Part shown: positions 53,823 through 61,760 of the stretch, piece after piece
Layout of the letters: each line of letters starts with the position of its first letter
Position numbering within the stretch: the first letter of the stretch is position 1
NCBI RefSeq assembly: GCF_014655955.1
Contig: NZ_BNBO01000010.1
Span: 114,149 to 178,148 of the forward strand
Direction of reading: 5' to 3'
DNA from: Kitasatospora indigofera
GTDB lineage: Bacteria > Actinomycetota > Actinomycetes > Streptomycetales > Streptomycetaceae
Length of the DNA stretch: 64,000 nt
Translations under genes and position numbers: made by a program
Notes under the pieces: generated by a model
Seen by the model: only the letters and a program-made list of their open reading frames with translations
Databases searched by the model: none
Told to the model about the DNA's origin: nothing

Positions 53823-54245
53823 TCAGGCCAGCTGCACGACCGCGCGGGACATGCCCAGCACCTTCTGGCCGCCGGAGGTCGCCACCAGGTCGACCCGGAC
53901 CTTGCGGTCCTCCAGCAGGGCCGCGACCTTCGCCGTGACGTCGATCACCGCGCCGGTGCCGTCGTTGGGCACCGGGACCGGACGGGTGAACCGCACGCCG
54001 TACTCGACCACCGCGCCGGGGTCGCCCAGCCAGTCAGTGACCACCCGGACGGCCTCGGCCATGGTGAACATGCCGTGCGCGATGACGTCGGGCAGCCCGA
54101 CCTCCAGCGCGAACTTCTCGTTCCAGTGGATCGGGTTGAAGTCCCCCGACGCGCCCGCGTACCGCACCAGCGTGTCGCGGGTCACCGGGAAGGAACGGCC
54201 GGGCAGCTCGGTGCCGACCTCGACCTCGTCGAAACTGATCGCCAT
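53823..54245 (-). CDS. MaoC-family hydratase (HadB-like)
   Basis: 140 residues, hotdog-fold (R)-specific enoyl hydratase. The catalytic hydratase motif is intact: YAGASGDFNPIHWNEKFALEVGLPDVIAHGMFTMA, with Asp and His of the active site. It follows the HadA-like gene by 4 bp. In mycobacteria the paired HadA/HadB enzymes dehydrate fatty-acid intermediates; in Streptomyces the partners occupy the same position after rpmG. The specific substrate here is unknown. Confidence 0.9.
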   Translation of the reverse strand: MAISFDEVEVGTELPGRSFPVTRDTLVRYAGASGDFNPIHWNEKFALEVGLPDVIAHGMFTMAEAVRVVTDWLGDPGAVVEYGVRFTRPVPVPNDGTGAVIDVTAKVAALLEDRKVRVDLVATSGGQKVLGMSRAVVQLA

Positions 54246-54249
54246 CGTG

Positions 54250-54708
54250 CTACTCCCCCGCCTCGTCGGCGGCCCGGGCCACCAGGGTCATCAATGACGT
54301 GACCACGTGCTCACCGCTGCCGTCGGACACCTCGCCGCGCACCGTCAGCACGTCGTTGCCGGCCAGCGACTTGATGGCGTCGATGGTCACCACGACCGAG
54401 AGCCGGTCGCCGGCCCGCACCGGGCGGGTGTAGGCGAACTTCTGGTCGCCGTGCACCACCCGGGTGAAGTCCAGGCCGAGCTCCGGGTCCTCGACCACCT
54501 GGGCGGCGGCCCGGTAGGTGATGACGAAGGGGAAGGTCGGCGGGGCGATCACGTCCGGGTGGCCCAGCGCCTTGGCGGCCTCCGGGTCCGAGTACGCCGG
54601 GTTGTCGTCGCCGACGGCGGCGGCGAACTCGCGGATCTTCTCGCGGCCGACCTCGTAGGGCTCGGTGGGCGGGTAGGTCCGCCCGATGAAGGCGGGGTCG
54701 AGCGGCAT
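54250..54708 (-). CDS. MaoC-like hydratase partner subunit (HadA-like)
   Basis: 152 residues from ATG with GGAGGAG 6 bp upstream. FAS1-type MaoC fold: GRTYPPTEPYEVGREKIREFAAAVGDDNPAY and the DxxxxH-type region is changed (ALGHPDVIAPPTFPFVITY), as in HadA/HadC subunits that hold substrate while HadB does chemistry. Coupled to the HadB-like gene by a 4-bp gap. Not to be confused with the catalytic partner. Confidence 0.88.
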   Translation of the reverse strand: MPLDPAFIGRTYPPTEPYEVGREKIREFAAAVGDDNPAYSDPEAAKALGHPDVIAPPTFPFVITYRAAAQVVEDPELGLDFTRVVHGDQKFAYTRPVRAGDRLSVVVTIDAIKSLAGNDVLTVRGEVSDGSGEHVVTSLMTLVARAADEAGE

Positions 54709-54737
54709 GGGCAACTCCTCCGGGGTCGGGTCGATAC

Positions 54738-54783
54738 GAAAAAACTCCGGGCCGCACCCCTGGGAAGGGATGCGGCCCGGAGT
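54738..54783 (-). terminator. intrinsic terminator after rpmG
   Basis: 13-bp stem ACTCCGGGCCGCA with TGCGGCCCGGAGT, followed on the minus strand by TTTTTT. It separates rpmG from the MaoC gene pair, whose first start is only 30 bp downstream. Confidence 0.85.
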
Positions 54784-54824
54784 CAGAGACCTGAGTCACA
54801 CAGGCCCGGCGACACCTTACGGGG

Positions 54825-54989
54825 TCAGCGGGTCTCGCGGTGAGCGGTGTGCGAGTTGCAGCGGGGGCAGTGCTTCTTCATCTCAAGACGGTCCGGGTCG
54901 TTACGCCGGTTCTTCTTGGTGATGTAGTTCCGCTCCTTGCACTCCACGCAGGCCAGCGTGATCTTCGGGCGGACATCGGTGGCAGCCAC
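54825..54989 (-). CDS. rpmG: 50S ribosomal protein L33
   Basis: 54 residues from GTG ([20 protein letters not shown] follows). It has the four-cysteine zinc-binding form: CVEC and CPRC ([18 protein letters not shown]). Standard length. Together with tRNA-Met and tRNA-Thr upstream it matches the conserved actinobacterial order. Confidence 0.97.
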   Translation of the reverse strand: MAATDVRPKITLACVECKERNYITKKNRRNDPDRLEMKKHCPRCNSHTAHRETR

Positions 54990-55072
54990 GGGAGTGCCTT
55001 CCTTGGACAATGGGTGAGAACACAACAAGAGTAGCCGACCGGGAGTTCGATCTCCCGACCGACTACGCGGGG

Positions 55073-55145
55073 TAGCGGTGACCGGACTTGAACCGGTGAC
55101 ACAGCGATTATGAGCCGCTTGCTCTACCAACTGAGCTACACCGCC
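55073..55145 (-). tRNA. tRNA-Met, elongator (CAT)
   Basis: 73 nt. Anticodon CAT in loop CTCATAA. Acceptor GGCGGTG pairs with CACCGCT (G-T at 1-72), so unlike the initiator. No encoded CCA. A tRNA-Ile2 with modified CAT cannot be excluded by sequence alone, but the place beside tRNA-Thr and rpmG fits metT. Confidence 0.9.
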
Positions 55146-55188
55146 ACAGTGACCTTCATGACAGCCGAGGCTGACAATCGTTCACCAG

Positions 55189-55261
55189 AGCCCCCATGCG
55201 GAATCGAACCGCAGACCTTCTCCTTACCATGGAGACGCTCTACCGACTGAGCTATAGGGGC
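55189..55261 (-). tRNA. tRNA-Thr (GGT)
   Basis: 73 nt. Anticodon GGT in loop ATGGTAA, acceptor GCCCCTA/TGGGGGC, discriminator T. No encoded CCA. Confidence 0.94.
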
Positions 55262-55532
55262 GAACGAGGAAGAGATTACACGGTTCCCGGCCAGAGGTGA
55301 AATCCGTATCCGGACCGGAAGATCGCAGGTGGGCGGCTCGCACACCCGACCGATCGACGAGCCCCGGTCCGGACGGCCTGCGAAGGCCACGGCCCGACCC
55401 GATACGACTTTTGCCCGCCTCCCTGCGGCCCGCCCGTCGGCGCCCTAGGCTCGGACCCCCAGCGATCTTGGCTGCCACGAAACCCTCCCGGCCCGTCGGC
55501 GGGCCCCGGGGGACGCGGGAAGGAGTCTGCCG

Positions 55533-56798
55533 ATGACCGCGGACAGCACACCCGCCGACGGGCCGCAGCAGGGCCACGGCCCGGCCGCCAACCCGCTCGG
55601 GCACGGCCCCGTCCTGCTCCTCACCGGAGCCCGCCTCGCGGACGGCCGGGTGGTCGACGTCCGGACCAACGGCGACCGGATCCAGGCCGTCGGCACCGTC
55701 GGCAGCCTCGCCCCCCTGCACGCCCTGCCCGGCGGCCCCACCGCCACCACCGGCGCCCGGATCGACCTGGCCGGCTACCTGCTGCTGCCGGCCCCCGCCG
55801 AGGCGCACGCGCACTACGACCTCGCGTTCTCCGCCGCCCTGTCCGCCCCGCCCCCGGAGACCCCGGCCGACCTGACCCGCCGGGTCACCGAGGCCGCCCT
55901 CACCTCGTTGGGCTACGGCGCCACCGCCCAGCGCACCCACGTCCGGATCGGCGACGTGCACGGCCTGCGCCGCCTGGAGGCCGTGCTCACCGCCCGGCAG
56001 TCCCTGCGCGGCCTCGCCGAACTCCAGGCCGTCGCGATGCCCAGGCTGCTCACCGGCCTCGCCGGCGCGGACGGCCGGGCCCAGCTGCGCGACGCCCTCA
56101 AGCTCGGCGCCACGGCCGCCGGCGGCTGCCCCGACCTGGACCCGGACCCGGCCGGCTACGTCCAGGTGCTGCTGGAGGCCGCCGGCGAGGCCGACTGCCC
56201 GGTCGACCTGCACACCCAGGGCGCCGAACCGGCCGCCCTGGCCAGGCTCGCCGCGGCGCTCGCCCCGCTGCGCCCGCGCGTCACCCTCGGCCCGTGCAGC
56301 GCGCTCGGACCGGACGGGCCGGGCGTCCTGGCGCACGCCGGCATCCGGGTGGTCTGCCTGCCGCAGAACGGCTGCTGCACCGGGGTCCCGGGCCGCCCCG
56401 GCGGCCTGCGCCCCGCCCTGGCGGCCGAGTTGGCGCGGGCGGGGGTGCCGGTGGCGGCCGGCAGCGGCTCGCTGCGCGACACCGCCAACCCGGCCGGCCG
56501 GGCCGACCCGCTGGAGGCCGCCTACCTGCTGGCCGCCGGCGGGGCGAGCGTCGAGGCCGCGTACGACGCCGTCGCCAACCAGGCCAGGATCACCCTCGGC
56601 CTGCCGCCCGTCCGGGTGGACGCGGGCTTCCCCGCCGAGCTCCTCGCCATCCGCGGCGACAGCCTGGCCGGCGCGCTCGCCGGCGGTCACAGCCGCCTGG
56701 TCGTGCACGCCGGACGGATCGTCAGCCGGACCAGCGCGGTACGGGAGTTCGCCGACACGGTGGCGCTCGCGCTGCCCCGCCAGAGCGCTCCGGAGTAG
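55533..56798 (+). CDS. amidohydrolase-fold protein with degenerate active site
   Basis: 421 residues, resembling cytosine deaminase/CodA-like amidohydrolases. The beta1 metal motif is kept (EAHAHYD, H92 and H94) and a third His is present (DLHTQG, H227). The expected Glu two or three residues later is Gly230, the second His region reads TLGPCSAL where the family has GHCS (Pro254), and the final Asp of the GSD motif is Gly312 (AAGSGSLRDTANP). So three catalytic or metal positions are lost. The overall fold should remain. Start ATG (MTADSTPADG). It may be a non-enzymatic or sensory homologue. Confidence 0.8.
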   Translation: MTADSTPADGPQQGHGPAANPLGHGPVLLLTGARLADGRVVDVRTNGDRIQAVGTVGSLAPLHALPGGPTATTGARIDLAGYLLLPAPAEAHAHYDLAFSAALSAPPPETPADLTRRVTEAALTSLGYGATAQRTHVRIGDVHGLRRLEAVLTARQSLRGLAELQAVAMPRLLTGLAGADGRAQLRDALKLGATAAGGCPDLDPDPAGYVQVLLEAAGEADCPVDLHTQGAEPAALARLAAALAPLRPRVTLGPCSALGPDGPGVLAHAGIRVVCLPQNGCCTGVPGRPGGLRPALAAELARAGVPVAAGSGSLRDTANPAGRADPLEAAYLLAAGGASVEAAYDAVANQARITLGLPPVRVDAGFPAELLAIRGDSLAGALAGGHSRLVVHAGRIVSRTSAVREFADTVALALPRQSAPE

Positions 56799-57092
56799 CC
56801 CGGACGGCCAGGCTCCGCGTCCTCCCCGGCAGCGCTCCCGACTCCCCGCCGGCGGCCGGCGCCGTCGGCGTGCCGCGGGCCGGCGGTTCGGGGCGGAGCA
56901 GCCACCGGCGCGGGCGTGGACGGCGTACGGGGCGGGCGGGCCTGACGTCCCGGCGGGCGCCGGTTGGGAAGACGATCAGCTCGTACGGAGGACCCCCGGC
57001 TCGCACCAGGGCACGTCCGGGACTGTCGCAGCGGGGAGGCTGACAGGCCTCGCCCGCCCCTGACCAATCACTCTGATGCTATTCGTGTGTAA

Positions 57093-57109
57093 TTGCAAGC
57101 AGTGCGCAA
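57093..57109. promoter_or_regulatory. Nur-box-like operator upstream of sodF
   Basis: TTGCAA, 5 bp, GCGCAA matches the Nur consensus (TTGCAA-N5-TTGCAA) in 10 of 12 positions. It sits in the promoter region of the superoxide dismutase gene, with AATAGT just after it as a possible -10. Nur is the nickel-responsive repressor; in S. coelicolor it turns off sodF when nickel is available. The remainder of 56799-57092 shows no feature. Confidence 0.7.
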
Positions 57110-57167
57110 TAGTGTGGTGGAGGCACGTCCGAACACCCATCACCACACCGACTAGGAGCCGCTGTCC

Positions 57168-57767
57168 ATGGGCCAGTACACCCTCCCCGACCTCGCCTAC
57201 GACTACTCCGCGCTTGAGCATGCGATGACGGGCGAGATCCTGGAACTGCACCACTCCAAGCACCACGCCGCCTACGTGAAGGGCGCCAACGACACCCTGG
57301 AGCAGATCGCCGAGGCCCGCGAGAAGGACCAGTTCGGCGGCCTGGTGGGCCTGCAGAAGACGCTGGCCTTCCACCTGTCGGGCCACGTCCTGCACTCGCT
57401 CTTCTGGGAGAACCTCTCGCCCGACGGCGGCGACCGCCCCGACGGCGCCCTCGCCGACGCCATCGAGGAGCACCTCGGCGGCTTCGAGGCCTTCAAGAAG
57501 CAGCTCACCACCGCCACCGTCGGCGTCCAGGGCTCGGGCTGGGGCATCCTCTCCTGGGAGCCGCTGGGCAAGCGCCTGATCGTCGAGCAGGTCTACGACC
57601 ACCACGGCAACGTCGGCCAGGGCACCACCCCGCTGCTGGCCTTCGACGCCTGGGAGCACGCCTACTACCTGCAGTACAAGAACGTCCGCCCGGACTACGT
57701 CACCAAGCTGTGGGACGTCGTCAACTGGAACGACGTCTCCGCCCGCTTCGCCGCCGCCCGGGGCTGA
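57168..57767 (+). CDS. sodF: superoxide dismutase, Fe/Mn family
   Basis: 199 residues, dismutates superoxide. Metal ligands: His28 in LELHHSKHH, the His in GHVLHSLFW, and Asp and His in [18 protein letters not shown] and WENLSPDGG are also typical. Start ATG ([17 protein letters not shown]) with AGGAG. A Nur-like operator upstream favours an iron enzyme used when nickel is scarce (the nickel enzyme being encoded elsewhere). Confidence 0.95.
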   Translation: MGQYTLPDLAYDYSALEHAMTGEILELHHSKHHAAYVKGANDTLEQIAEAREKDQFGGLVGLQKTLAFHLSGHVLHSLFWENLSPDGGDRPDGALADAIEEHLGGFEAFKKQLTTATVGVQGSGWGILSWEPLGKRLIVEQVYDHHGNVGQGTTPLLAFDAWEHAYYLQYKNVRPDYVTKLWDVVNWNDVSARFAAARG

Positions 57768-57868
57768 CCCCTCCGCCGGCCCGGCCGCCCCTCGGCTCCC
57801 CGTCCTCCCCACGGCCGCCGGGGGCCGGCACCGGGGGCGGCGGGCGGGTCCGCCCGGACATACGAAAG

Positions 57869-57904
57869 CGGCCCCTGACTTGCGTTTCCGCAGGTCAGGG
57901 GCCG
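57869..57904 (+). terminator. terminator after sodF
   Basis: Stem of 16 bp with one wobble pair: CGGCCCCTGACTTGCG, loop TTTC, CGCAGGTCAGGGGCCG. Followed by TTCCGTT. Confidence 0.8.
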
Positions 57905-57917
57905 TTCCGTTATCCGG

Positions 57918-57966
57918 TGGCTGGTGCAGGGTTCGAACCTGCGTAGCTTGCGCGACAGATTTACAG
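57918..57966 (-). other. attachment-site-like 3' fragment of tRNA-Tyr
   Basis: The minus strand holds, from the anticodon loop to the 3' end, a tRNA-Tyr fragment: loop CTGTAAA (anticodon GTA), stem TCTGT, a class II long variable arm, T arm GCAGG TTCGAAC CCTGC and acceptor ACCAGCCA. The other side of the anticodon stem and the D arm are missing: the 5' neighbour does not pair. A tRNA fragment starting at the anticodon loop is the signature of integration by a tyrosine recombinase. The intact gene should lie at the right end of the element, outside this window. Confidence 0.75.
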
Positions 57967-58106
57967 ACTACGCACGCCAGGACCGCTGACCTGGGCAGGA
58001 ACCGACTCGACTCGCTCCGATCCCACAGATATCCCTGAGCATCGCTCGGAAGCCTCATGGAAGGCCGTGCCGCCGGAGCGTTACAGCCTCATATCCCTGC
58101 AGGCGC

Positions 58107-58207
58107 CCGGACAGGCAGTCATTGGGCTGTCCGGGCACCTGCCGGCCCGTCCGTGCAGGTCAACTGCGGTACCAGGACAACCGGACAGCCCGGACAGTTG
58201 GTACCGC
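58107..58207. repeat. cluster of CCGGACAG repeats and an inverted repeat near the att site
   Basis: CCGGACAG occurs at 58107, 58181 and 58190, and inverted (CTGTCCGG) at 58127. In the same block GCGGTACCA (58166-58174) is inverted at 58199-58207 (TGGTACCGC). The set lies about 140-290 bp inside the element from the att fragment. Such repeats could be arm-type integrase or excisionase sites, or operators. The stretch 57967-58372 has no supported gene. Confidence 0.55.
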
Positions 58208-58372
58208 CTTGAATGTCCACCTCGGGTCGAGCTCCCGCCAGCGATGAGGCCAGGCACTCCTTGTGAAGGGCAGCCAGACGCAGGAACGACTTGTCTTGGC
58301 AAACCATCCCACGAGACCAGCGCCCTCCTCTACGCTGGCTGCGGAACAACGCCTTGCGAGATAGAGGAAGCA

Positions 58373-58786
58373 TTGGATCCCGAGGTAGCCGCCCTAGCGT
58401 CCACAGCCAGTGCCACAATAATGCAGCTTGCATTGACCGACTCATGGAATTCCGCTAAAGGGGCCCTAGCTCGCCTCTGGAGTAGAGACGGATCTGATCG
58501 CCACGAGGTTATTGAAGCCGATCTGGAGGAGACGCGGGGCGAACTCCTGGCAGCATCCGATAACTCCATGGATGAAGTTCTAGAAGAAGTCAGGGTCGAG
58601 TGGCAGTCACGGCTACGTCGCCTTCTCGCATCCTCTCCCGAAGCAGTAGCCGAACTGAGGGGGATTCTTCAGGAATTCTCACCTCAGACAATCCCCGAAG
58701 CTTCGGCATCCATCACAATGCACGCGAATTCCTCAGGAAGCAGTCGCATTTATCAGCTTGGCAAGGGCACCCAGAGGAACGGGTGA
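58373..58786 (+). CDS. small helical protein, first gene of the NTPase module
   Basis: 137 residues from TTG with AGAGGAAG just upstream; the frame upstream of this point is not coding-like. A hydrophobic/Ala-rich N-terminus (VAALASTASATIMQLALTDSWNSAKGALARLW) and two amphipathic helices (EADLEETRGELLAASDNSMDEV; EWQSRLRRLLASSPEAVAEL) are followed by a Ser/Asn-rich tail ending SSGSSRIYQLGKGTQ. A similar short tail motif begins the next protein. Low GC. It stops 7 bp before the NTPase start, so the two are coupled. No function known; similar pairings are common in Streptomyces. Confidence 0.6.
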   Translation: MDPEVAALASTASATIMQLALTDSWNSAKGALARLWSRDGSDRHEVIEADLEETRGELLAASDNSMDEVLEEVRVEWQSRLRRLLASSPEAVAELRGILQEFSPQTIPEASASITMHANSSGSSRIYQLGKGTQRNG

Positions 58787-58793
58787 TACAGCC

Positions 58794-60920
58794 ATGCGCG
58801 ATTCCACTGAAAAGTCGAGCCAGGGAAATATTAGCCTCGATGCCGTCGCATCGGGAAACTCGGCACTTGCCCAGCTAGGCCAGGGGCATCAGCATAACTA
58901 TTTTGGCGCCTCTGTTCCAATTCCGCCAGTAAGTGACTGGATCCGCGTAGCCGATGTGGATCCAATTATTCTCGGGATCCACAAGTGCCGTCCGATCGGC
59001 AAAACTATCGGACTGACACCCTATGTCGCGCGTGATGTTGACTCGCAGATTAGCGAATCCATCTCACAGAGCAGAAGCGGCGGCTTTACGCTAATTGTTG
59101 GCGACTCGACGGCCGGCAAGACTCGATCTCTTTACGAAGCAATCCTGGAAAGCCTTCCGGATGCGCGGATCATTTCGCCCTCTAATCCAGGCTCAATTCG
59201 ACAGATACCACAACTTGCCCATGAGAGCGAACAGCAATCCGTGCTGTGGCTGGATGACCTAGAGCGATTTCTAGGCCCGGATGGTGTCGAGCCATTTCTT
59301 GTAGGCCAGCTGATCAACGCGGGAGTATGCATCGCCGCAACCCTTCGCGCCGAACGGTACGAAGCCTTCATGCCTCGCGCCGAACGAGCTGCGGGCATGA
59401 TGCGCGACGAGACGGCCCAACACATCGCGCGTATTGGTATGCAGGTCCTGAACATCGCGGACACGATTGAAATGGATCGCGTCTGGAGCCCTAGCGAAAT
59501 TCGCTCCGCACAGGAGTTCGCCGACCAACGCATCATAGAGGCAATCGATCACCACGGCCCATATGGGATTGCCGAATATCTCGCCGCAGGACCGCCCCTT
59601 TATGGCGAATGGAAAAGGGCTCTGCGTGCCCACGGGAACCCCCGTGGGCACGCTCTTGTAGCTGCTGCCGTTGATTTGGCGCGAGCAGGCCTGATCCATC
59701 CTATAAAACTCTCCGACCTAGAAGCCCTCCACCACCTCTATCTGGATAAAGCCGGCGGCCCACTCCTCAGGCCAGAAAGCTTCGAAGAGGCAGTAGATTG
59801 GGCCACTTCGATACGGTACGGCGTGACAAGTTTGCTCATGCCAAGCAAGGACAACAGGTGGCGGGCATTTGACTATCTTATTGATAGCGCATCAAGAGAC
59901 CAGAAGGGATTTCCCGCAGAAGATTCCTTCTGGCTAACGGCCGCCTCCCTGGCGGCAGTTGACTGGGAGTACTTTAATATCACGCAAGCTGCCTCAAAAA
60001 ATGGGCGCCGTGAATTGACAGAGAGACTCTGGATAGAACGCGCACACGGCGGCGACAGCCATGCCGCTTTTCATCTCGCACTGCACTACGCAGAGCTGGA
60101 AGAAGCGGCGACCCAGGAGCATTGGGTTCGCAGGGCCGCAGAGGAAGGCAACCCACAAGCGCTACTAATGCTCGGTGAGCTCCAGATCGATCGTGGAGAC
60201 CTCGGCGATGCCACCATCAGCTTGAGCAAAGGACTGGAACTAGGCGAAGAGGACTGTGCGTGGAAGCTCGGCACCATCCACATAATGCTGGGCGACATGG
60301 TCAAGGCGGAGGAGTTCTGGAGGACCGGCCATGCAATGGGGAGTGTGGGAGCAGGAACCTCGCTCGGAATTCACCTCGACCACCAAGGTCAACTGGAATC
60401 AGCGATCGAGGTATTTCGCCGAACGGCCATTGAATCCAGCATGCCAAATACGCAATACAACCTTGCGCGCGCACTAGAGCGGCATGGATCGATCGACGAG
60501 TCGAAAACCTGGTACGAAAAGGCTGCAGATGCTGGACATGCGCACGCTCAGACAAATCTTGGAGTTCTTCTAACCAAAGAGGGAGATCTCCAAAAAGCAC
60601 TAGAGTACTTCCTGAAGGCGACAGATGGCGATGACGGCCTAGGAGCCTGCCATGCGGCAGACATTGAAGGACTAATGGGCCGCGAGGAGGAGGCAGAGAG
60701 GCTTTATGAAAAGTCTTTTACTCTCGGCCTCGTGCATGCCGCAGATCATCTGGGGATTCTCCATATCCGGCGCGGTGATCTCTCGCTCGCGAAGCATTGG
60801 TTCAGAATTTCTCGGGCACATGGAAACGAATCTGCGACATGGAATCTTGGGATGATACGACTCTACGGGGGGGATATTCCAAGCCTCGATGTATTAATAA
60901 TCTGCAATTGGCCCAATTAG
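58794..60920 (+). CDS. STAND-like P-loop NTPase with C-terminal TPR/Sel1 repeats
   Basis: 708 residues. N-terminal segment with an ASGNSALAQLGQGHQHNYFG motif, then a P-loop ATPase: Walker A GDSTAGKT (103-110), Walker B SVLWLDDLERFLG (about 149-161), then CIAATLRAERYEAF (sensor-like). The second half is built of TPR/Sel1-type repeats (about 420-695): HLALHYAELEE, GELQIDRGDLGDATISL, YNLARALERHGSIDESKTWYEKAADAGHAHAQTNLGVLL, HLGILHIRRGDLSLAKHWF. The protein ends abruptly after LYGGD with IPSLDVLIICNWPN, so the last repeat may be shortened. Walker NTPase plus repeat sensor is the design of STAND signalling and phage-defence proteins. No effector (nuclease or TIR) domain is visible. Codon use is lower in GC than the host. 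Confidence 0.85.
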   Translation: MRDSTEKSSQGNISLDAVASGNSALAQLGQGHQHNYFGASVPIPPVSDWIRVADVDPIILGIHKCRPIGKTIGLTPYVARDVDSQISESISQSRSGGFTLIVGDSTAGKTRSLYEAILESLPDARIISPSNPGSIRQIPQLAHESEQQSVLWLDDLERFLGPDGVEPFLVGQLINAGVCIAATLRAERYEAFMPRAERAAGMMRDETAQHIARIGMQVLNIADTIEMDRVWSPSEIRSAQEFADQRIIEAIDHHGPYGIAEYLAAGPPLYGEWKRALRAHGNPRGHALVAAAVDLARAGLIHPIKLSDLEALHHLYLDKAGGPLLRPESFEEAVDWATSIRYGVTSLLMPSKDNRWRAFDYLIDSASRDQKGFPAEDSFWLTAASLAAVDWEYFNITQAASKNGRRELTERLWIERAHGGDSHAAFHLALHYAELEEAATQEHWVRRAAEEGNPQALLMLGELQIDRGDLGDATISLSKGLELGEEDCAWKLGTIHIMLGDMVKAEEFWRTGHAMGSVGAGTSLGIHLDHQGQLESAIEVFRRTAIESSMPNTQYNLARALERHGSIDESKTWYEKAADAGHAHAQTNLGVLLTKEGDLQKALEYFLKATDGDDGLGACHAADIEGLMGREEEAERLYEKSFTLGLVHAADHLGILHIRRGDLSLAKHWFRISRAHGNESATWNLGMIRLYGGDIPSLDVLIICNWPN

Positions 60921-61137
60921 ATAGAAGCCCGCAGCAATTATTGAAGGCCGAATCCCCGTTGTAGCTGTTTTGCGATCTCGGTCTCAGTGCACTTGTTCAG
61001 ATAGTCATGAGGACCTCGCGACGCCAAGTGACTCGTCGCTCGAAGGTTGGCGTGGAACAGTGCTCCCAATGACCTGAGTTGCTCCTATGCTTTCTCCGTT
61101 CTGGCCGGCATTGGGCCAGGTGGGGAGACGGGGACGA

Positions 61138-61692
61138 GTGGATACCATCACTCAGGTAGTGACGATCGCAGCGGTACTTCTGGGAGCCGTGACGACGTAC
61201 GTCACGAACCACCTGATGGAGAGGAGCAGGCAACGGGCGACGCTTCGAGTCCGCTGGGATGAGAAGAAACTCGATGCCTACGCCGAGTATGTCGGCTGTG
61301 TTCGAGGGACCATCCACGTCTCCGTCCTGCTCTACGAGGTGCGCGAGGATCTTCGCTCGATGCCGCGCGGTGAGCACGACCTGACCATGGACCTCACCCA
61401 AGCCAGCGGCGCCCAAGCCCTCGCTTTCGAGCGAGTGATGCTTCTAGCGGGTGACGCGGTTGTCGATGCCGCCCACAAGGTCCAAGAAGCAACGGCAGCA
61501 ATCGGTTGGCAGGCGCGTGGCGTTGTGGACGGGAGCTTGGAGGAGTGGCGGCGCCTGCACTCCACTGCCTTCCGCTGCATCAATACGTTCCACCAACTCG
61601 CACGCGCTGACCTCGGAGTGAGCGGCAGCTTCGAAGGGGAACAGCACACGGCCCGCGGCCTGCTTCTACCTGGCAGCCGAACCGGCGAGTAG
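61138..61692 (+). CDS. single-pass membrane protein of unknown function
   Basis: 184 residues from GTG (DTITQVVTIAAVLLGAVTTYVTNHLMERSRQR), with one N-terminal membrane helix and a cytoplasmic helical domain (RVRWDEKKLDAYAEYVGCVRGTIHVSVLLYEVREDL; AFRCINTFHQLARADLGVSG). GGGGAGACGGGGA is upstream. It resembles a protein recurrent in Streptomyces but I do not know a function. GC is closer to the host than the NTPase gene. A strong terminator follows. The upstream stretch 60921-61137 shows no feature. Confidence 0.7.
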   Translation: MDTITQVVTIAAVLLGAVTTYVTNHLMERSRQRATLRVRWDEKKLDAYAEYVGCVRGTIHVSVLLYEVREDLRSMPRGEHDLTMDLTQASGAQALAFERVMLLAGDAVVDAAHKVQEATAAIGWQARGVVDGSLEEWRRLHSTAFRCINTFHQLARADLGVSGSFEGEQHTARGLLLPGSRTGE

Positions 61693-61698
61693 ACGAAA

Positions 61699-61747
61699 AC
61701 AGCCTCGATGGTGAAAACAGGATCCCTGTCTTCACCATCGAGGCTGT
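61699..61747. terminator. bidirectional terminator between convergent genes
   Basis: Perfect 17-bp stem ACAGCCTCGATGGTGAA with TTCACCATCGAGGCTGT and an inner ACAGG/CCTGT hairpin. On the minus strand it is followed by TTTTCG. It ends both the membrane protein and the glycosyltransferase genes. Confidence 0.9.
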
Positions 61748-61760
61748 CGTGTTTCTCGCC

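Noticed and set aside
57918..57966. Complete tRNA gene at this place
   Set aside because: The D arm, the 5' acceptor strand and the 5' side of the anticodon stem are missing; the flanking bases do not pair.
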